NCBI RefSeq assembly: GCF_012163135.1 | Contig: NZ_JAAVUP010000004.1 | Coordinates: forward strand, 434,001-498,000 | Length of the DNA stretch: 64,000 nucleotides | Direction: 5' to 3' | Source: Neoroseomonas oryzicola | GTDB taxonomy: Bacteria; Pseudomonadota; Alphaproteobacteria; Acetobacterales; Acetobacteraceae | Shown here: positions 8,663 to 16,143 of the stretch, piece after piece | Position numbering within the stretch: the first letter of the stretch is position 1 | Layout: every line of letters begins with the position of its first letter | Made by a program: the position numbers and the translations under genes | The notes under the pieces: model-generated | Database searches by the model: none | Told to the model about the DNA's origin: nothing | The model's input: the letters and a program-made list of their open reading frames with translations, nothing else

Positions 8663-9702
8663 GGGAGCGCCTCCGGCACCTGGCGCAGCAGGGTGATGGA
8701 CACGCGCCGGTTCGCCGCGGCGTTGGGCTGGTCCGGCAGCAGCGGGTCGCGGTCGGCGCGCCCGCTCACGCTGCGGATTCGCGCCTCGGGCAGCCCGGCC
8801 TCGGTCAGCAGGCGCCGGGTGACGTTGGCGCGCTCGGCCGAGAGATCCCAGTTGCTGCGGTCCCCGCCGCCGCGGAACGGCGTCGCGTCGGTATGCCCGG
8901 CGATGTCGACCTGGTTGGGCAGCCGCGCCGTCGCCTGCGCCACGCGGGCGAGCAGCGCGCGCGCCCGCTCGTTCGGCGCCGCGCCGCCGAGGGCGAACAT
9001 CGGCTGGCGTTCCGCGTCGAGCAGCTGGATGCGCAGCCCTTCCGGCGTCTGCTCGACGCGCAATTGCCGCGCGAGGTCGGCGAGCGCCGGATCGGCCGCG
9101 ACGGCCTGGCGGATCTGCTCGGCCGCGCGGTCGAAGGCCTCGCGCTCGCGCCGGGCCAGTTCGCGGCGCAGTTCCGCCTCGCCCAGCGCCTCGGGCGCCG
9201 CCTCGGACGTCTCGGCGGGGCCGCCCCGCGGCGGCTGCGTCCCGTCCTGCGCGCCGGGCGGGCTGGTGGTGACCGTGCGCGGCCGCTCGGCATCCTCCGC
9301 GCCCTCGGGGCCTTCGCGCCGTGGCATCGGTCGGGCAGGGGTCTCGCTCTCGTCTTCCTCGATGTCCATCACGATGGGCAGGCGCCCCTGCTGGATGGTC
9401 ATGGCCCCGGTGGTCGATGTCTGGTTGCCGTCGTCGTTCGGCGTCTGCCCGCCGAAGGGCTGGCCCGATCCCGAAACCGACCGCGCCAGCAGGTTGGTCG
9501 GCGCGAAATAGTCCGCCAGGCCGCGGCGCTGTTCCTCGGTGGTCGCGTTCAGCAGCCACATCAGCAGGAAGAAGGCCATCATCGCCGTGACGAAGTCGGC
9601 ATAGGCGACCTTCCAGGCCCCGCCATGGTGCCCGTGCTCGCCGCCTTCCTCGCGCCGGATGACGATGGTCGCGCGACCGTCGCCTTTTGCCTTGCCCGCC
9701 AT
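8659..9702 (-). CDS. motB: Flagellar motor stator protein MotB
   Basis: The 347-residue protein starts at ATG 9702. It has a basic N-terminus and one membrane helix (residues about 33-52, YADFVTAMMAFFLLMWLL) with the ion-binding aspartate at 36. A Pro/Glu/Arg-rich linker leads to an OmpA-like peptidoglycan-binding domain (VDIAGHTDATPFRGG, then NRRVSITLLRQ at the end). The extended upstream frame to 9846 has no homology and was rejected. The gene order motB-motA is the reverse of the enterobacterial order. Upstream lies a striking nested palindrome (9739-9780). Confidence 0.95.
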   Translation of the reverse strand: MAGKAKGDGRATIVIRREEGGEHGHHGGAWKVAYADFVTAMMAFFLLMWLLNATTEEQRRGLADYFAPTNLLARSVSGSGQPFGGQTPNDDGNQTSTTGAMTIQQGRLPIVMDIEEDESETPARPMPRREGPEGAEDAERPRTVTTSPPGAQDGTQPPRGGPAETSEAAPEALGEAELRRELARREREAFDRAAEQIRQAVAADPALADLARQLRVEQTPEGLRIQLLDAERQPMFALGGAAPNERARALLARVAQATARLPNQVDIAGHTDATPFRGGGDRSNWDLSAERANVTRRLLTEAGLPEARIRSVSGRADRDPLLPDQPNAAANRRVSITLLRQVPEALP

Positions 9703-9738
9703 CGGGTCCCTGCATGGCGCAGGCCTGCTGACTATTTC

Positions 9739-9780
9739 GCTAACCGCGCCGCGTGACACGGCGCGGGGCCTGTGGTTAGC
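9739..9780. promoter_or_regulatory. Nested palindrome between motB and the amidohydrolase gene
   Basis: Two inverted repeats overlap in the 88-base divergent gap. The outer pair is GCTAACC (9739-9745) with GGTTAGC (9774-9780). The inner pair is CCGCGCCG (9744-9751) with CGGCGCGG (9759-9766), loop CGTGACA. No T-tract adjoins it, so an operator or RNA-leader role is more likely than a terminator. Confidence 0.5.
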
Positions 9781-9790
9781 GTCGGTCGCG

Positions 9791-10669
9791 ATGGATCTTC
9801 CCGCCCCGAGCCTTCCCGGACAGGACGCCACGGCGCCGCTGGTCATCCGCCGGCCGGCGCGGCAGACCGTGCCGCTGGTCTTTGCCTCCGCCCATTCGGG
9901 CCAGGACTACCCGGCGGAGCTGGTGGCCGAGGCGCGGCTCGCGCCCCTCGCGCTGCGGCGGAGCGAGGATTCCTTCGTCGACGAGCTCTTCGCCGCCGCC
10001 CCCGCCCATGGCGCGCCGCTGATCGCGGCGACCTTCCCGCGCGTCTGGTGCGACGTGAACCGGGAGCCCTGGGAACTCGACCCCGCGATGTTCGAGGGCC
10101 CGCTGCCGCCCTGGGTGAACACGACCAGCCCGCGCGTCGGCGCCGGCCTCGGCACCATCGCGCGCATCGTCGCGACCGGGGAGACGGTCTACCGCCGCCG
10201 CCTGACCTTCGCCGAGGCCGAGGCCCGCATCCGCGGCTGCTGGGAGCCCTACCACGCCTCCCTGGCCGAGCTGATCGCCCAGACGCGCGCCCGCTTCGGC
10301 TTCTGCCTGCTGATCGACTGCCATTCCATGCCGGCCCACCCAGCCCAGGCGGCCAACCCGCCGGACATGGTGCTGGGCGACGCCCACGGCACGGCCTGCG
10401 CGCCCCGCGCCACGCGCCTGGTCGAGGACCTGCTCGTTTCGCGCGGCTATCGCGTGCGGCGGAACGATCCCTATGCGGGGGGCTACGTGACCCGCCACTA
10501 CGGCCGGCCGCGCGACGGCGTGCATGCGCTGCAGATCGAGATCGCCCGCGGCCTCTACATGAACGAGGTGCGGATCGAGCGCAGCCCCGGCTTCGCGGGC
10601 TTCGTCGCCGAAATGACCGACCTCGTTGCGCGGCTCTGCGCCGCGGACTGGACCTTCCTCCGCGCCTGA
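9791..10669 (+). CDS. N-formylglutamate amidohydrolase family protein
   Basis: The 292-residue protein carries the family landmarks: FASAHSGQDYPAEL near residue 36, RVWCDVNREPWELDP near 84, LLIDCHSMP near 174 and YAGGYVTRHYGRP followed by HALQIEIARGLYMNE near 230. Members are zinc-dependent and release formate and glutamate from N-formylglutamate in histidine degradation, or act on related N-acylated amino acids. No other hut genes are nearby. ATG 9791 starts the conserved region; the upstream frame to 9659 runs into motB. Substrate not certain. Confidence 0.85.
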   Translation: MDLPAPSLPGQDATAPLVIRRPARQTVPLVFASAHSGQDYPAELVAEARLAPLALRRSEDSFVDELFAAAPAHGAPLIAATFPRVWCDVNREPWELDPAMFEGPLPPWVNTTSPRVGAGLGTIARIVATGETVYRRRLTFAEAEARIRGCWEPYHASLAELIAQTRARFGFCLLIDCHSMPAHPAQAANPPDMVLGDAHGTACAPRATRLVEDLLVSRGYRVRRNDPYAGGYVTRHYGRPRDGVHALQIEIARGLYMNEVRIERSPGFAGFVAEMTDLVARLCAADWTFLRA

Positions 10670-10696
10670 TCCCCGCCGCCCGCTGCGGGGCGACGG

Positions 10697-10785
10697 AAAA
10701 AAGAAAGGCGGTGCCCGAAGGCACCGCCAAGTTTAGGGAGGAAACGTCCAAGAAAGACAGCGGGAGGCAATGCCTTGCCGCTGCG
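10697..10785 (-). ncRNA. Candidate small RNA with two CCUCCC motifs and UUCG terminator
   Basis: Read on the minus strand, about 89 nt form a complete small-RNA layout. The 5' hairpin (10783-10758) has arms CAGCGG/CCGCTG and an inner AGG/CCT stem. A mostly unpaired stretch (10757-10729) follows. The terminator is GGCGGTGCC-TTCG-GGCACCGCC (10728-10707) with TTTCTTTTTT (10706-10697) directly after. CCTCCC, complementary to ribosome-binding sites, occurs at 10767-10762 and 10741-10736. A possible promoter lies at 10820-10792. No minus-strand protein gene reads into this terminator. Anti-Shine-Dalgarno small RNAs are known in alphaproteobacteria; membership in a known family is not shown. Confidence 0.65.
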
Positions 10786-10791
10786 GGGGTT

Positions 10792-10820
10792 TAGATAGGC
10801 CTGCTTCGATGAGGCCGCAA
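10792..10820 (-). promoter_or_regulatory. Possible promoter of the small RNA
   Basis: On the minus strand, TTGCGG (10820-10815) and TATCTA (10797-10792) are separated by exactly 17 bases. Each matches the sigma-70 consensus at only three positions. Transcription would start near 10785, exactly where the first hairpin begins. Confidence 0.4.
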
Positions 10821-10826
10821 GGGATT

Positions 10827-10844
10827 TTTTGCAGCGCAGCAAAA
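10827..10844. promoter_or_regulatory. TGC/GCA palindrome upstream of the small RNA
   Basis: TTTTGC (10827-10832), spacer AGCGCA, GCAAAA (10839-10844) form an 18-base near-perfect palindrome just upstream of the proposed -35 box. Alphaproteobacterial PhaR binds TGC-rich palindromes, but this site does not match a published consensus exactly. The regulator is unknown. Confidence 0.4.
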
Positions 10845-10929
10845 CGGACGCGCCGCAATATGCGGATGCATATTTGTTGCGTGGCCCGGCGGCTGGACGT
10901 TCGGCACGCTGCTTGCGCCGCGCCCCGGC

Positions 10930-11718
10930 ATGCCGCGACGTGCCGCCATCCTGATTCGCCTCCTGGTCCCGCTGCTCTGGACGATGCCGGCGCTGGCCGA
11001 TCCGGCGCATCTCTGCCGCGCCGCGATCGCCGTCGCCGAACGGGAAGCCGGCATTCCCGCCGGATTGCTGCAGGCGATCGGCCGCGTGGAATCCGGCCGC
11101 CGCGACCCCGACAGCGGCCGTTTCGCCCCCTGGCCCTGGACCATCAACGCCGAGGGCCGCGGCATGTTCTTCCCGACGCGGGAGGCAGCGATTGCCGAGG
11201 TCCGGCAACTCCAGGCCGGCGGCGTGCGGTCGATCGACATCGGCTGCATGCAGGTGAACCTGCGCCACCACCCCGACGCCTTCGCAACGCTCGACCAGGC
11301 CTTCGATCCGCTGGCCAATGCCCGATATGCCGCGCGCTTCCTGACGGAACTGCAGGCCGCCCGCCAGGATTGGGGCCGTGCCGCGGCGCATTACCATTCC
11401 CAGACGCCCGACCGCGCCGAGGCCTATCGCGCCCGCGTCGCCGCCACCTGGGCCGAGGAACTGCGCCAGCCGGGCGGCGATCCGGCCGCCGAAGCCGCGG
11501 CACTCGCGGCCTTCGCGGGGCGGGCGCCGGCCGTTGCCTCGCTGGCGAACGGCGCCGACCGGGCGCGGGTGATCCCCTCGGCCGGGGGCGGGCAGGGGCG
11601 GGCGCTCGATGCCTACCGTGCCGCGCCGATCATGATGGTCGGGCGCGCGCCGGTCACCGCGGCGGCGCCACGCACGACGCCGCACATGCCGCTCGCCTTC
11701 TTCCGGCGCCCGCCGTGA
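10930..11718 (+). CDS. Lytic transglycosylase (SLT-domain) protein
   Basis: The 262-residue protein has a signal peptide (about residues 1-24, cut near ALA-D). An SLT lysozyme-like domain follows: AIAVAEREAGIPAGLLQAIG, then RVESGRRDP with the catalytic glutamate, a long insert with WPWTINAEGRGMFF, and DIGCMQVNLRHHPDAF. It would cleave peptidoglycan in the periplasm. The C-terminal about 100 residues are Ala/Gly/Pro-rich and not recognised. The gene is convergent with the CaiB gene, with only 6 bases between the stops. Such enzymes often serve flagellar or secretion assembly, but no such genes adjoin. Confidence 0.85.
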   Translation: MPRRAAILIRLLVPLLWTMPALADPAHLCRAAIAVAEREAGIPAGLLQAIGRVESGRRDPDSGRFAPWPWTINAEGRGMFFPTREAAIAEVRQLQAGGVRSIDIGCMQVNLRHHPDAFATLDQAFDPLANARYAARFLTELQAARQDWGRAAAHYHSQTPDRAEAYRARVAATWAEELRQPGGDPAAEAAALAAFAGRAPAVASLANGADRARVIPSAGGGQGRALDAYRAAPIMMVGRAPVTAAAPRTTPHMPLAFFRRPP

Positions 11719-11724
11719 TCTGCC

Positions 11725-12855
11725 TCAGGCCGCGAATTCGGCTCGGATCGCCGCGCTGTGCTGGCCGAGCGAGGGCACCGGGCCGAAGGGGCGCTCGCCA
11801 TCGGACAGGCGCGCGGCGGGCAGGGCGATCTGCACCGGGCCCTTTTCCGTCTGCACCGGCTTGCGCTTCAGCACGGGATGCTTCTGCAGGCCGCCGCAAT
11901 CGTTGACGAAGCCGTAAGCCGTATTGGCCTTGCGCAGCTTCGCGGCGCAGTCCTCGCGCGTCAGCGTCGCGAACATCGCCTGGATATGCGCGTCCACCAT
12001 CGGGCGATGCGCCACGCGGTCGTTGTTCACGGTGAAGCCGGGCCTCTGCGGCAGGTCGGGCTCGTCCAGGAAATGCGCGCAGAAGGACGCCCATTCGCGC
12101 TCGTTCTGGATCGCGATCAGCACGTCGTGCCCATCCTTGGTCTGGAAGGCGCCATAGGGGCAGATGGACGGATGCGCGAGGCCGATGCGCGGCGGGTTCT
12201 TCCCCGTGCCTTCGTATTGCAGCAGCGGCACCGACATCCAGTCCGCCATGCCGTCGAACAGGCTCACCGCGATCCCGCGCCCCTGGCCGGTGATGCCGCG
12301 CGACAGCAGCGCCTCGAGCACCGCGGTATAGGCATGCATCCCGCACGCGATGTCGCAGGCCGAGACGCCGACGCGCCCGGGGCCCTCCGCGCGGCCGGTC
12401 ACGTAGGCGAGGCCGGTTTCCGCCTGCACCAGCAGGTCGTAGGCCTTCATCGTGGCGTAGTCGCCTTCCTCGCCATAGCCCGAGATGTCGACGGTGATCA
12501 GGCGCGGATGCTTCGCGCGCAGTTCGGCGCTGCCGAAGCCTGCGCGCTTCATCGCGCCGGGGGCGAGGTTCTGGATGAAGACATCCGCCTTGGCGATCAT
12601 CCGCTCGAGCAGCGCCTTGTCGTCAGGCTTCTTGATATCGAGGCAGACGCTCTCCTTCCCCCGGTTCAGCCAGACGAAGTAGGAGGACAGGCCGTTCGCC
12701 ACCGAGTCATAGCCGCGCGCGAAGTCGCCCTCGGGCCGCTCGACCTTGATCACCCGGGCACCCGCGTCGGCGAGGCGCGAGGCGCAATAGGGCGCGGCCA
12801 CCGCCTGGTCCATCGCGACGACGAGAAGCCCTTCGAGGGGGCGCAGTCCGCTCAT
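11725..12855 (-). CDS. CaiB/BaiF family CoA-transferase
   Basis: The 376-residue protein starts at ATG 12855 (SGLRPLEGLLVVAMDQAVAA). It contains APYCASRLADAGARVIKVER near residue 20, LNRGKESVCLDIKKP near 64, the YDLLVQAETGLAYVTG region near 140 and GQGRGIAVSLFDGMADWM near 200. This is class III CoA-transferase organisation, moving CoA between carboxylic acids. Its start overlaps the stop of the upstream HAD gene by four bases, so it is the last gene of the five-gene operon. It probably activates the acid handled by the adjacent acyl-CoA dehydrogenase; that is inference. Confidence 0.9.
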   Translation of the reverse strand: MSGLRPLEGLLVVAMDQAVAAPYCASRLADAGARVIKVERPEGDFARGYDSVANGLSSYFVWLNRGKESVCLDIKKPDDKALLERMIAKADVFIQNLAPGAMKRAGFGSAELRAKHPRLITVDISGYGEEGDYATMKAYDLLVQAETGLAYVTGRAEGPGRVGVSACDIACGMHAYTAVLEALLSRGITGQGRGIAVSLFDGMADWMSVPLLQYEGTGKNPPRIGLAHPSICPYGAFQTKDGHDVLIAIQNEREWASFCAHFLDEPDLPQRPGFTVNNDRVAHRPMVDAHIQAMFATLTREDCAAKLRKANTAYGFVNDCGGLQKHPVLKRKPVQTEKGPVQIALPAARLSDGERPFGPVPSLGQHSAAIRAEFAA

Positions 12856-13694
12856 GCTTCGCTCTCCGGCGTGGGTGCTGTGACCGCCTCGCGCGCGGCG
12901 AGCAGGTCGAGGATGGCGAGGACGCGGCGTTCGAGCTCGGCCCCCTCGCGGTAGTCGGCGGGCACGGCGCAATGCACGCGGCCCTCGGCGATCAGCTTGC
13001 GCGTCCGCGCCGCGCGGCCGGCGTCGCCGTCCGGGTGGACGGCGATCGAGTGGCCGCCGAGTTCCTTCACGGTGCGGAAGCAGGGAATGTCCGTATCGCC
13101 ATCGCCGATGAAGATCATGTTGGCGAATGGCACGCGGCGCCGCTCCTGCGGTTGATATGCGTTCACCGCGGTATCGTCCGCCAGGTCGAGCGCGTCCTTG
13201 TTGATGCGGAAGAGGTACTGCGTCTTGGTCGTGTAGTTCACCGCGATCGCCGGCGCGATCGCCGCGCCCGAGGCGTTGTAGAGGAAGCCCGAGGCGAAGA
13301 CGGCGCGGAAGTGCTTCCGGATCGACGTCCCCTCGATCAGTTCCCGCAGGCCCGAGGAGATGACGTAGTGCTCGACCGAGAGGCCCCGCGCGGCCGCTTG
13401 GGCGTCGATCCGTTGGAACCAGGTCTCGACGCCGGGGAACAGCCTGATGCCTGCGCCGTGCTGCGCCCAGTCCTCGCGCCGCATCGGTATGTCATGCGCC
13501 GCCGCCTCGACCAGCATGCGATGCATGTAGGTGAGGATCTTGTCGCCCTGCTGATCCTTGGCGAGTGCATTCGCGCGGTCCCAGAAGGCGCGCTTCTCGA
13601 GACCGAGCTTCGGCAGGAACACGTGTTCCTGCATGTTGCCTTCGGCGAGCGTGCCGTCGAAGTCATACGCGATGGCGACTGGCACGCCGGCCAT
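12852..13694 (-). CDS. HAD-superfamily hydrolase
   Basis: The 280-residue protein shows HAD motif I, AYDFDGTLAEGN (nucleophile D11), motif II near VISSGLRELIEG (about residue 115), and motif IV FIGDGDTDIPCFRTV (about residue 200). The cap region lies between motifs I and II. It is a soluble phosphatase or related hydrolase of unknown substrate. It sits two bases downstream of the acyl-CoA dehydrogenase stop and overlaps the CaiB gene by four bases, so it is tightly co-expressed with both. A phosphatase inside an acyl-CoA operon is unusual. Confidence 0.85.
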   Translation of the reverse strand: MAGVPVAIAYDFDGTLAEGNMQEHVFLPKLGLEKRAFWDRANALAKDQQGDKILTYMHRMLVEAAAHDIPMRREDWAQHGAGIRLFPGVETWFQRIDAQAAARGLSVEHYVISSGLRELIEGTSIRKHFRAVFASGFLYNASGAAIAPAIAVNYTTKTQYLFRINKDALDLADDTAVNAYQPQERRRVPFANMIFIGDGDTDIPCFRTVKELGGHSIAVHPDGDAGRAARTRKLIAEGRVHCAVPADYREGAELERRVLAILDLLAAREAVTAPTPESEA

Positions 13695-13696
13695 GG

Positions 13697-14863
13697 TCAG
13701 TAGCTCCGCGGCATCCCCAGCACGTGCTCACCGATATAGGACAGCACCAGGTTCGTGCTGATCGGCGCCACCTGGTACAGGCGGCATTCGCGGTACTTGC
13801 GCTCGACGTCGTATTCCTCGGCGAAGCCGAAGCCGCCATGGGTCTGGATGCAGGCCTCGGCCGCCATCCAGGCGGCGTCGGCGCAGAGCATCTTGCCCAT
13901 GTTCGCTTCCTCGCCGCAGGGCAGGCCGGCCTCGAACTTCTTCAGCCCCTGCTGCAGCAGCGCCTCGGCCGCGCGCATCGCGGCATAGGCCTTGGCGATC
14001 GGGAACTGCACGCCCTGGTTCTTGCCGATCGGGTGGCCGAACAGGACGCGCTGCTTGGAATACTCCACCGCCTTGTTGATGAACCACTTGGCGTCGCCGA
14101 TGCACTCGGCCGAGATCAGCATGCGCTCGGCGTTCATGCCGTCGAGGATGTAGCGGAAGCCTCGGCCTTCCTGGCCGACCATGTTCTCCGCCGGCACTTC
14201 CATGTTGTCGAAGAAGACCTCGCACGAGTTGTGGTTCATCATCGTGCGGATCGGGCGGATGGTCAGGCCCTTGCCGAGGGCGGCCTTCATGTCGACCAGG
14301 AAGGTCGACAGCCCCTCGGTCTTCTTCTTCACCTGGTCGCGCGGCGTGGTGCGCGCCAGCAGCAGCATCAGGTCGGAATGCTCGGCGCGGGAGGTCCAGA
14401 TCTTCTGGCCGTTGACGATGAACCTGTCGCCTTCGCGCTTGGCGAAGGTGCGCAGCGCGGTGGTGTCGGTGCCCGAGGTCGGCTCCGTCACGCCGAAGGC
14501 CTGCAGGCGCAGCTCGCCGGTCGCGATCTTGGGCAGGTACTTGCGCTTCTGCTCCTCGCTGCCGTGCTTCAGCACCGTGCCCATGGTGTACATCTGGGCG
14601 TGGCATGCGGCGGCGTTGCAGCCCGAGGCGTGGATCTCCTCGAGGATCGCGGCGGCGGCCGACAGCGGCAGGCCCGAGCCGCCGTATTCCTCTGGGATCA
14701 GGGCGGCCAGCCAGCCGGCCTCGGTCAGCGCGGTGACGAATTCGGTCGGGTAGCCGCGGCGCTGGTCCAGCTCGCGCCAGTATTCGCCGGGGAAGCGGGC
14801 GCAGAGCTTGCGCACTTCCTCGCGGATCTCGGCGTGGCTGTCGGTCGGCGTCTGCATGTCCAT
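13697..14863 (-). CDS. Acyl-CoA dehydrogenase family protein
   Basis: The 388-residue flavoprotein starts at ATG 14863, with GGGAG at good distance upstream; the longer frame to 14914 is rejected. Landmarks are PEEYGGSGLPLSAAAAILEE (about 58-77), AFGVTEPTSGTD (about 122-133), the NGQKIWTSRAEHSD FAD site (about 151-164) and THGGFGFAEEYDVERKYREC near the end. The usual IYEGT catalytic motif is replaced by LYQVAPIST. Instead a glutamate lies at 246 in DGMNAERML, the position used by isovaleryl-CoA dehydrogenase. It probably oxidises a branched or unusual acyl-CoA. Third gene of the operon. Confidence 0.9.
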   Translation of the reverse strand: MDMQTPTDSHAEIREEVRKLCARFPGEYWRELDQRRGYPTEFVTALTEAGWLAALIPEEYGGSGLPLSAAAAILEEIHASGCNAAACHAQMYTMGTVLKHGSEEQKRKYLPKIATGELRLQAFGVTEPTSGTDTTALRTFAKREGDRFIVNGQKIWTSRAEHSDLMLLLARTTPRDQVKKKTEGLSTFLVDMKAALGKGLTIRPIRTMMNHNSCEVFFDNMEVPAENMVGQEGRGFRYILDGMNAERMLISAECIGDAKWFINKAVEYSKQRVLFGHPIGKNQGVQFPIAKAYAAMRAAEALLQQGLKKFEAGLPCGEEANMGKMLCADAAWMAAEACIQTHGGFGFAEEYDVERKYRECRLYQVAPISTNLVLSYIGEHVLGMPRSY

Positions 14864-14919
14864 CGGTTTTCTCCCGTAGCCGCTGGGATTAGGCCCCGTC
14901 GGCGGGGCTGACAAGGCGG

Positions 14920-15492
14920 TCAGGCGGCAAGGCCGAGGGCGGCCTGGAACCGCCCGCGGACATAGGCCCCGTCGCGGGAGGGCAGCACGCGCGGCGCCTC
15001 GGCCGGGTCGACCGCGATGACGACGACGCGCGGCGCGCCAGCGGGCGTCGCAATGGTCGCGGCGAGCGCCTCGACGCCGGCCTGGTCCGTCACGCGGCTC
15101 GCCGCAGCGATGCCGCAGCCGCGCGCCACGGCGGCGAGGTCCGTCCCGCCGCTGGTGTGGCTGCGCTGCCCGCCGGTCTCGCCATAGAGCCCGTTGTCCA
15201 GCACCACGATGGTGAGGTTGGCCGGGGCCTGGACCGCGATGGTCGCGAAGGCGCCGAGGCCCATCAGCTGTTCCCCATCCCCGGTGATCACCACCACGGG
15301 CCTGTCCGGCTGCGCGAGTGCGAGGCCGAGGCCAATCAGCGCCGCGCCGCCCATCGCGCCCCAGAGGTAGAAGTTGCGCGCATCGTCGCCGGCCGCCGCC
15401 ACGTCATAGGTCGCGGCCCCGAGCCCGGTGATCACCAGCGCCTCGCCACGATCCTTCAGCAGCCGCGCCACCACATCCCGCCTGTCGAGCAT
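14920..15492 (-). CDS. Thiamine-pyrophosphate enzyme, C-terminal-type subunit (ComE/sulfopyruvate decarboxylase beta-like)
   Basis: The 190-residue protein is a stand-alone TPP-binding half: YLWGAMGGAALIGLGLALAQ, then VVVITGDGEQLMGLGAFATI (GDG motif) and, 30 residues on, VVLDNGLYGETGGQRSHTSG, which completes the Mg-TPP site. Split decarboxylases of this shape act on sulfopyruvate or phosphonopyruvate. GAGGGAG lies close to two starts; ATG 15492 has the better spacing, ATG 15498 is an alternative. It follows the alpha-type gene after 11 bases. No coenzyme M or phosphonate genes are nearby, so the true 2-oxoacid substrate is open. Confidence 0.85.
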   Translation of the reverse strand: MLDRRDVVARLLKDRGEALVITGLGAATYDVAAAGDDARNFYLWGAMGGAALIGLGLALAQPDRPVVVITGDGEQLMGLGAFATIAVQAPANLTIVVLDNGLYGETGGQRSHTSGGTDLAAVARGCGIAAASRVTDQAGVEALAATIATPAGAPRVVVIAVDPAEAPRVLPSRDGAYVRGRFQAALGLAA

Positions 15493-15503
15493 GCTCATCT
15501 CCC

Positions 15504-16037
15504 TCAGAACACCTTGGCGCCGATCAGGCGCTGGCCCAGCAGCACGGCGACCGCGCTGCCGCCCTCGAAGACCATCCGCGCGGCGGCGGCGACGGTCTCG
15601 GCGACCTCCTCCGGCCGGTCGGCGCGGCGCGCGCCCACATCCATCAGGCCGAAGGCGGCCTCGGTGGTGGAGCCCATCGGCACCTGCCACGGATTGAACT
15701 CGCCCCACTCGCCCCGCATCGTCACCAGCGCGAGGAGGGGGAAGCCGCAGCTCTTCACCAGCGAGAGCATGTTCACGCAGTTCCCGACACCCGAGGACTG
15801 CATCAGCAGCACGCCCCGCTGCCCGCCCAGCGCCGCGCCGGCGAGGACGGCGATGCCCTCCTCCTCGGTCGTCAGCGGAATGGCCCGCATGGACGGTTCG
15901 GCATGGACCGCGCGGATCAGCCGCGCATGGCCGCCATCGGGCACATAGGCCACCTGCCGCACGCCCCAGCGCTGCAACTCGGCGAAGATCGCATCGGGCC
16001 AGGCGAGCGCCGCCGGGGCCGGAACCGAACCATCCAT
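15504..16037 (-). CDS. Thiamine-pyrophosphate enzyme, N-terminal-type subunit (ComD/sulfopyruvate decarboxylase alpha-like)
   Basis: The 177-residue protein matches the N-terminal PYR half of TPP-dependent decarboxylases: WPDAIFAELQRWGVRQVAYV, then TTEEEGIAVLAGAALGGQRG with the catalytic glutamate that activates the cofactor, and LMQSSGVGNCVNMLSLVKSC. With the next gene it would form a heteromeric decarboxylase. GGGAGAGG stands just before ATG 16037. It is the first gene of the five-gene operon and is divergent from a LysR gene. Confidence 0.85.
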   Translation of the reverse strand: MDGSVPAPAALAWPDAIFAELQRWGVRQVAYVPDGGHARLIRAVHAEPSMRAIPLTTEEEGIAVLAGAALGGQRGVLLMQSSGVGNCVNMLSLVKSCGFPLLALVTMRGEWGEFNPWQVPMGSTTEAAFGLMDVGARRADRPEEVAETVAAAARMVFEGGSAVAVLLGQRLIGAKVF

Positions 16038-16109
16038 GGAAGCCTCTCCCGCATCTCGGATGGCCCGGTTATGCGGCGACGGAATCCTTCACGGAATTCG
16101 CAAGGAGGG

Positions 16110-16133
16110 ATAGCATCCATCGCAATTTGCTAT
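16110..16133. promoter_or_regulatory. LysR-type inverted repeat in the divergent promoter
   Basis: ATAGCA (16110-16115) and TGCTAT (16128-16133) form a perfect 6-bp inverted repeat with a 12-base spacer. It lies between the TPP operon and the divergent LysR gene, in the usual place and shape of a LysR operator (T-N11-A type). It overlaps the more upstream possible LysR start (16132), which favours the start at 16144. Confidence 0.6.
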
Positions 16134-16143
16134 GGGTGCGGAT

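Noticed and set aside
9703-9846. N-terminal extension of MotB
   Set aside because: The extra residues overlap the divergent promoter and palindrome, and MotB homologues begin near MAGKAKGD.
10697-10728. Terminator of the plus-strand amidohydrolase gene
   Set aside because: The stem follows that gene but the A/T tract lies before the stem on the plus strand; it is a T-tract after the stem only on the minus strand.
10770-11906. A plus-strand frame starting after GGGAGGCA
   Set aside because: It overlaps the lytic transglycosylase in another frame, its ribosome-binding site is only two bases from the ATG, and the product is low-complexity Arg/Ala/Pro; the GGGAGG is better read as CCUCCC of the minus-strand RNA.
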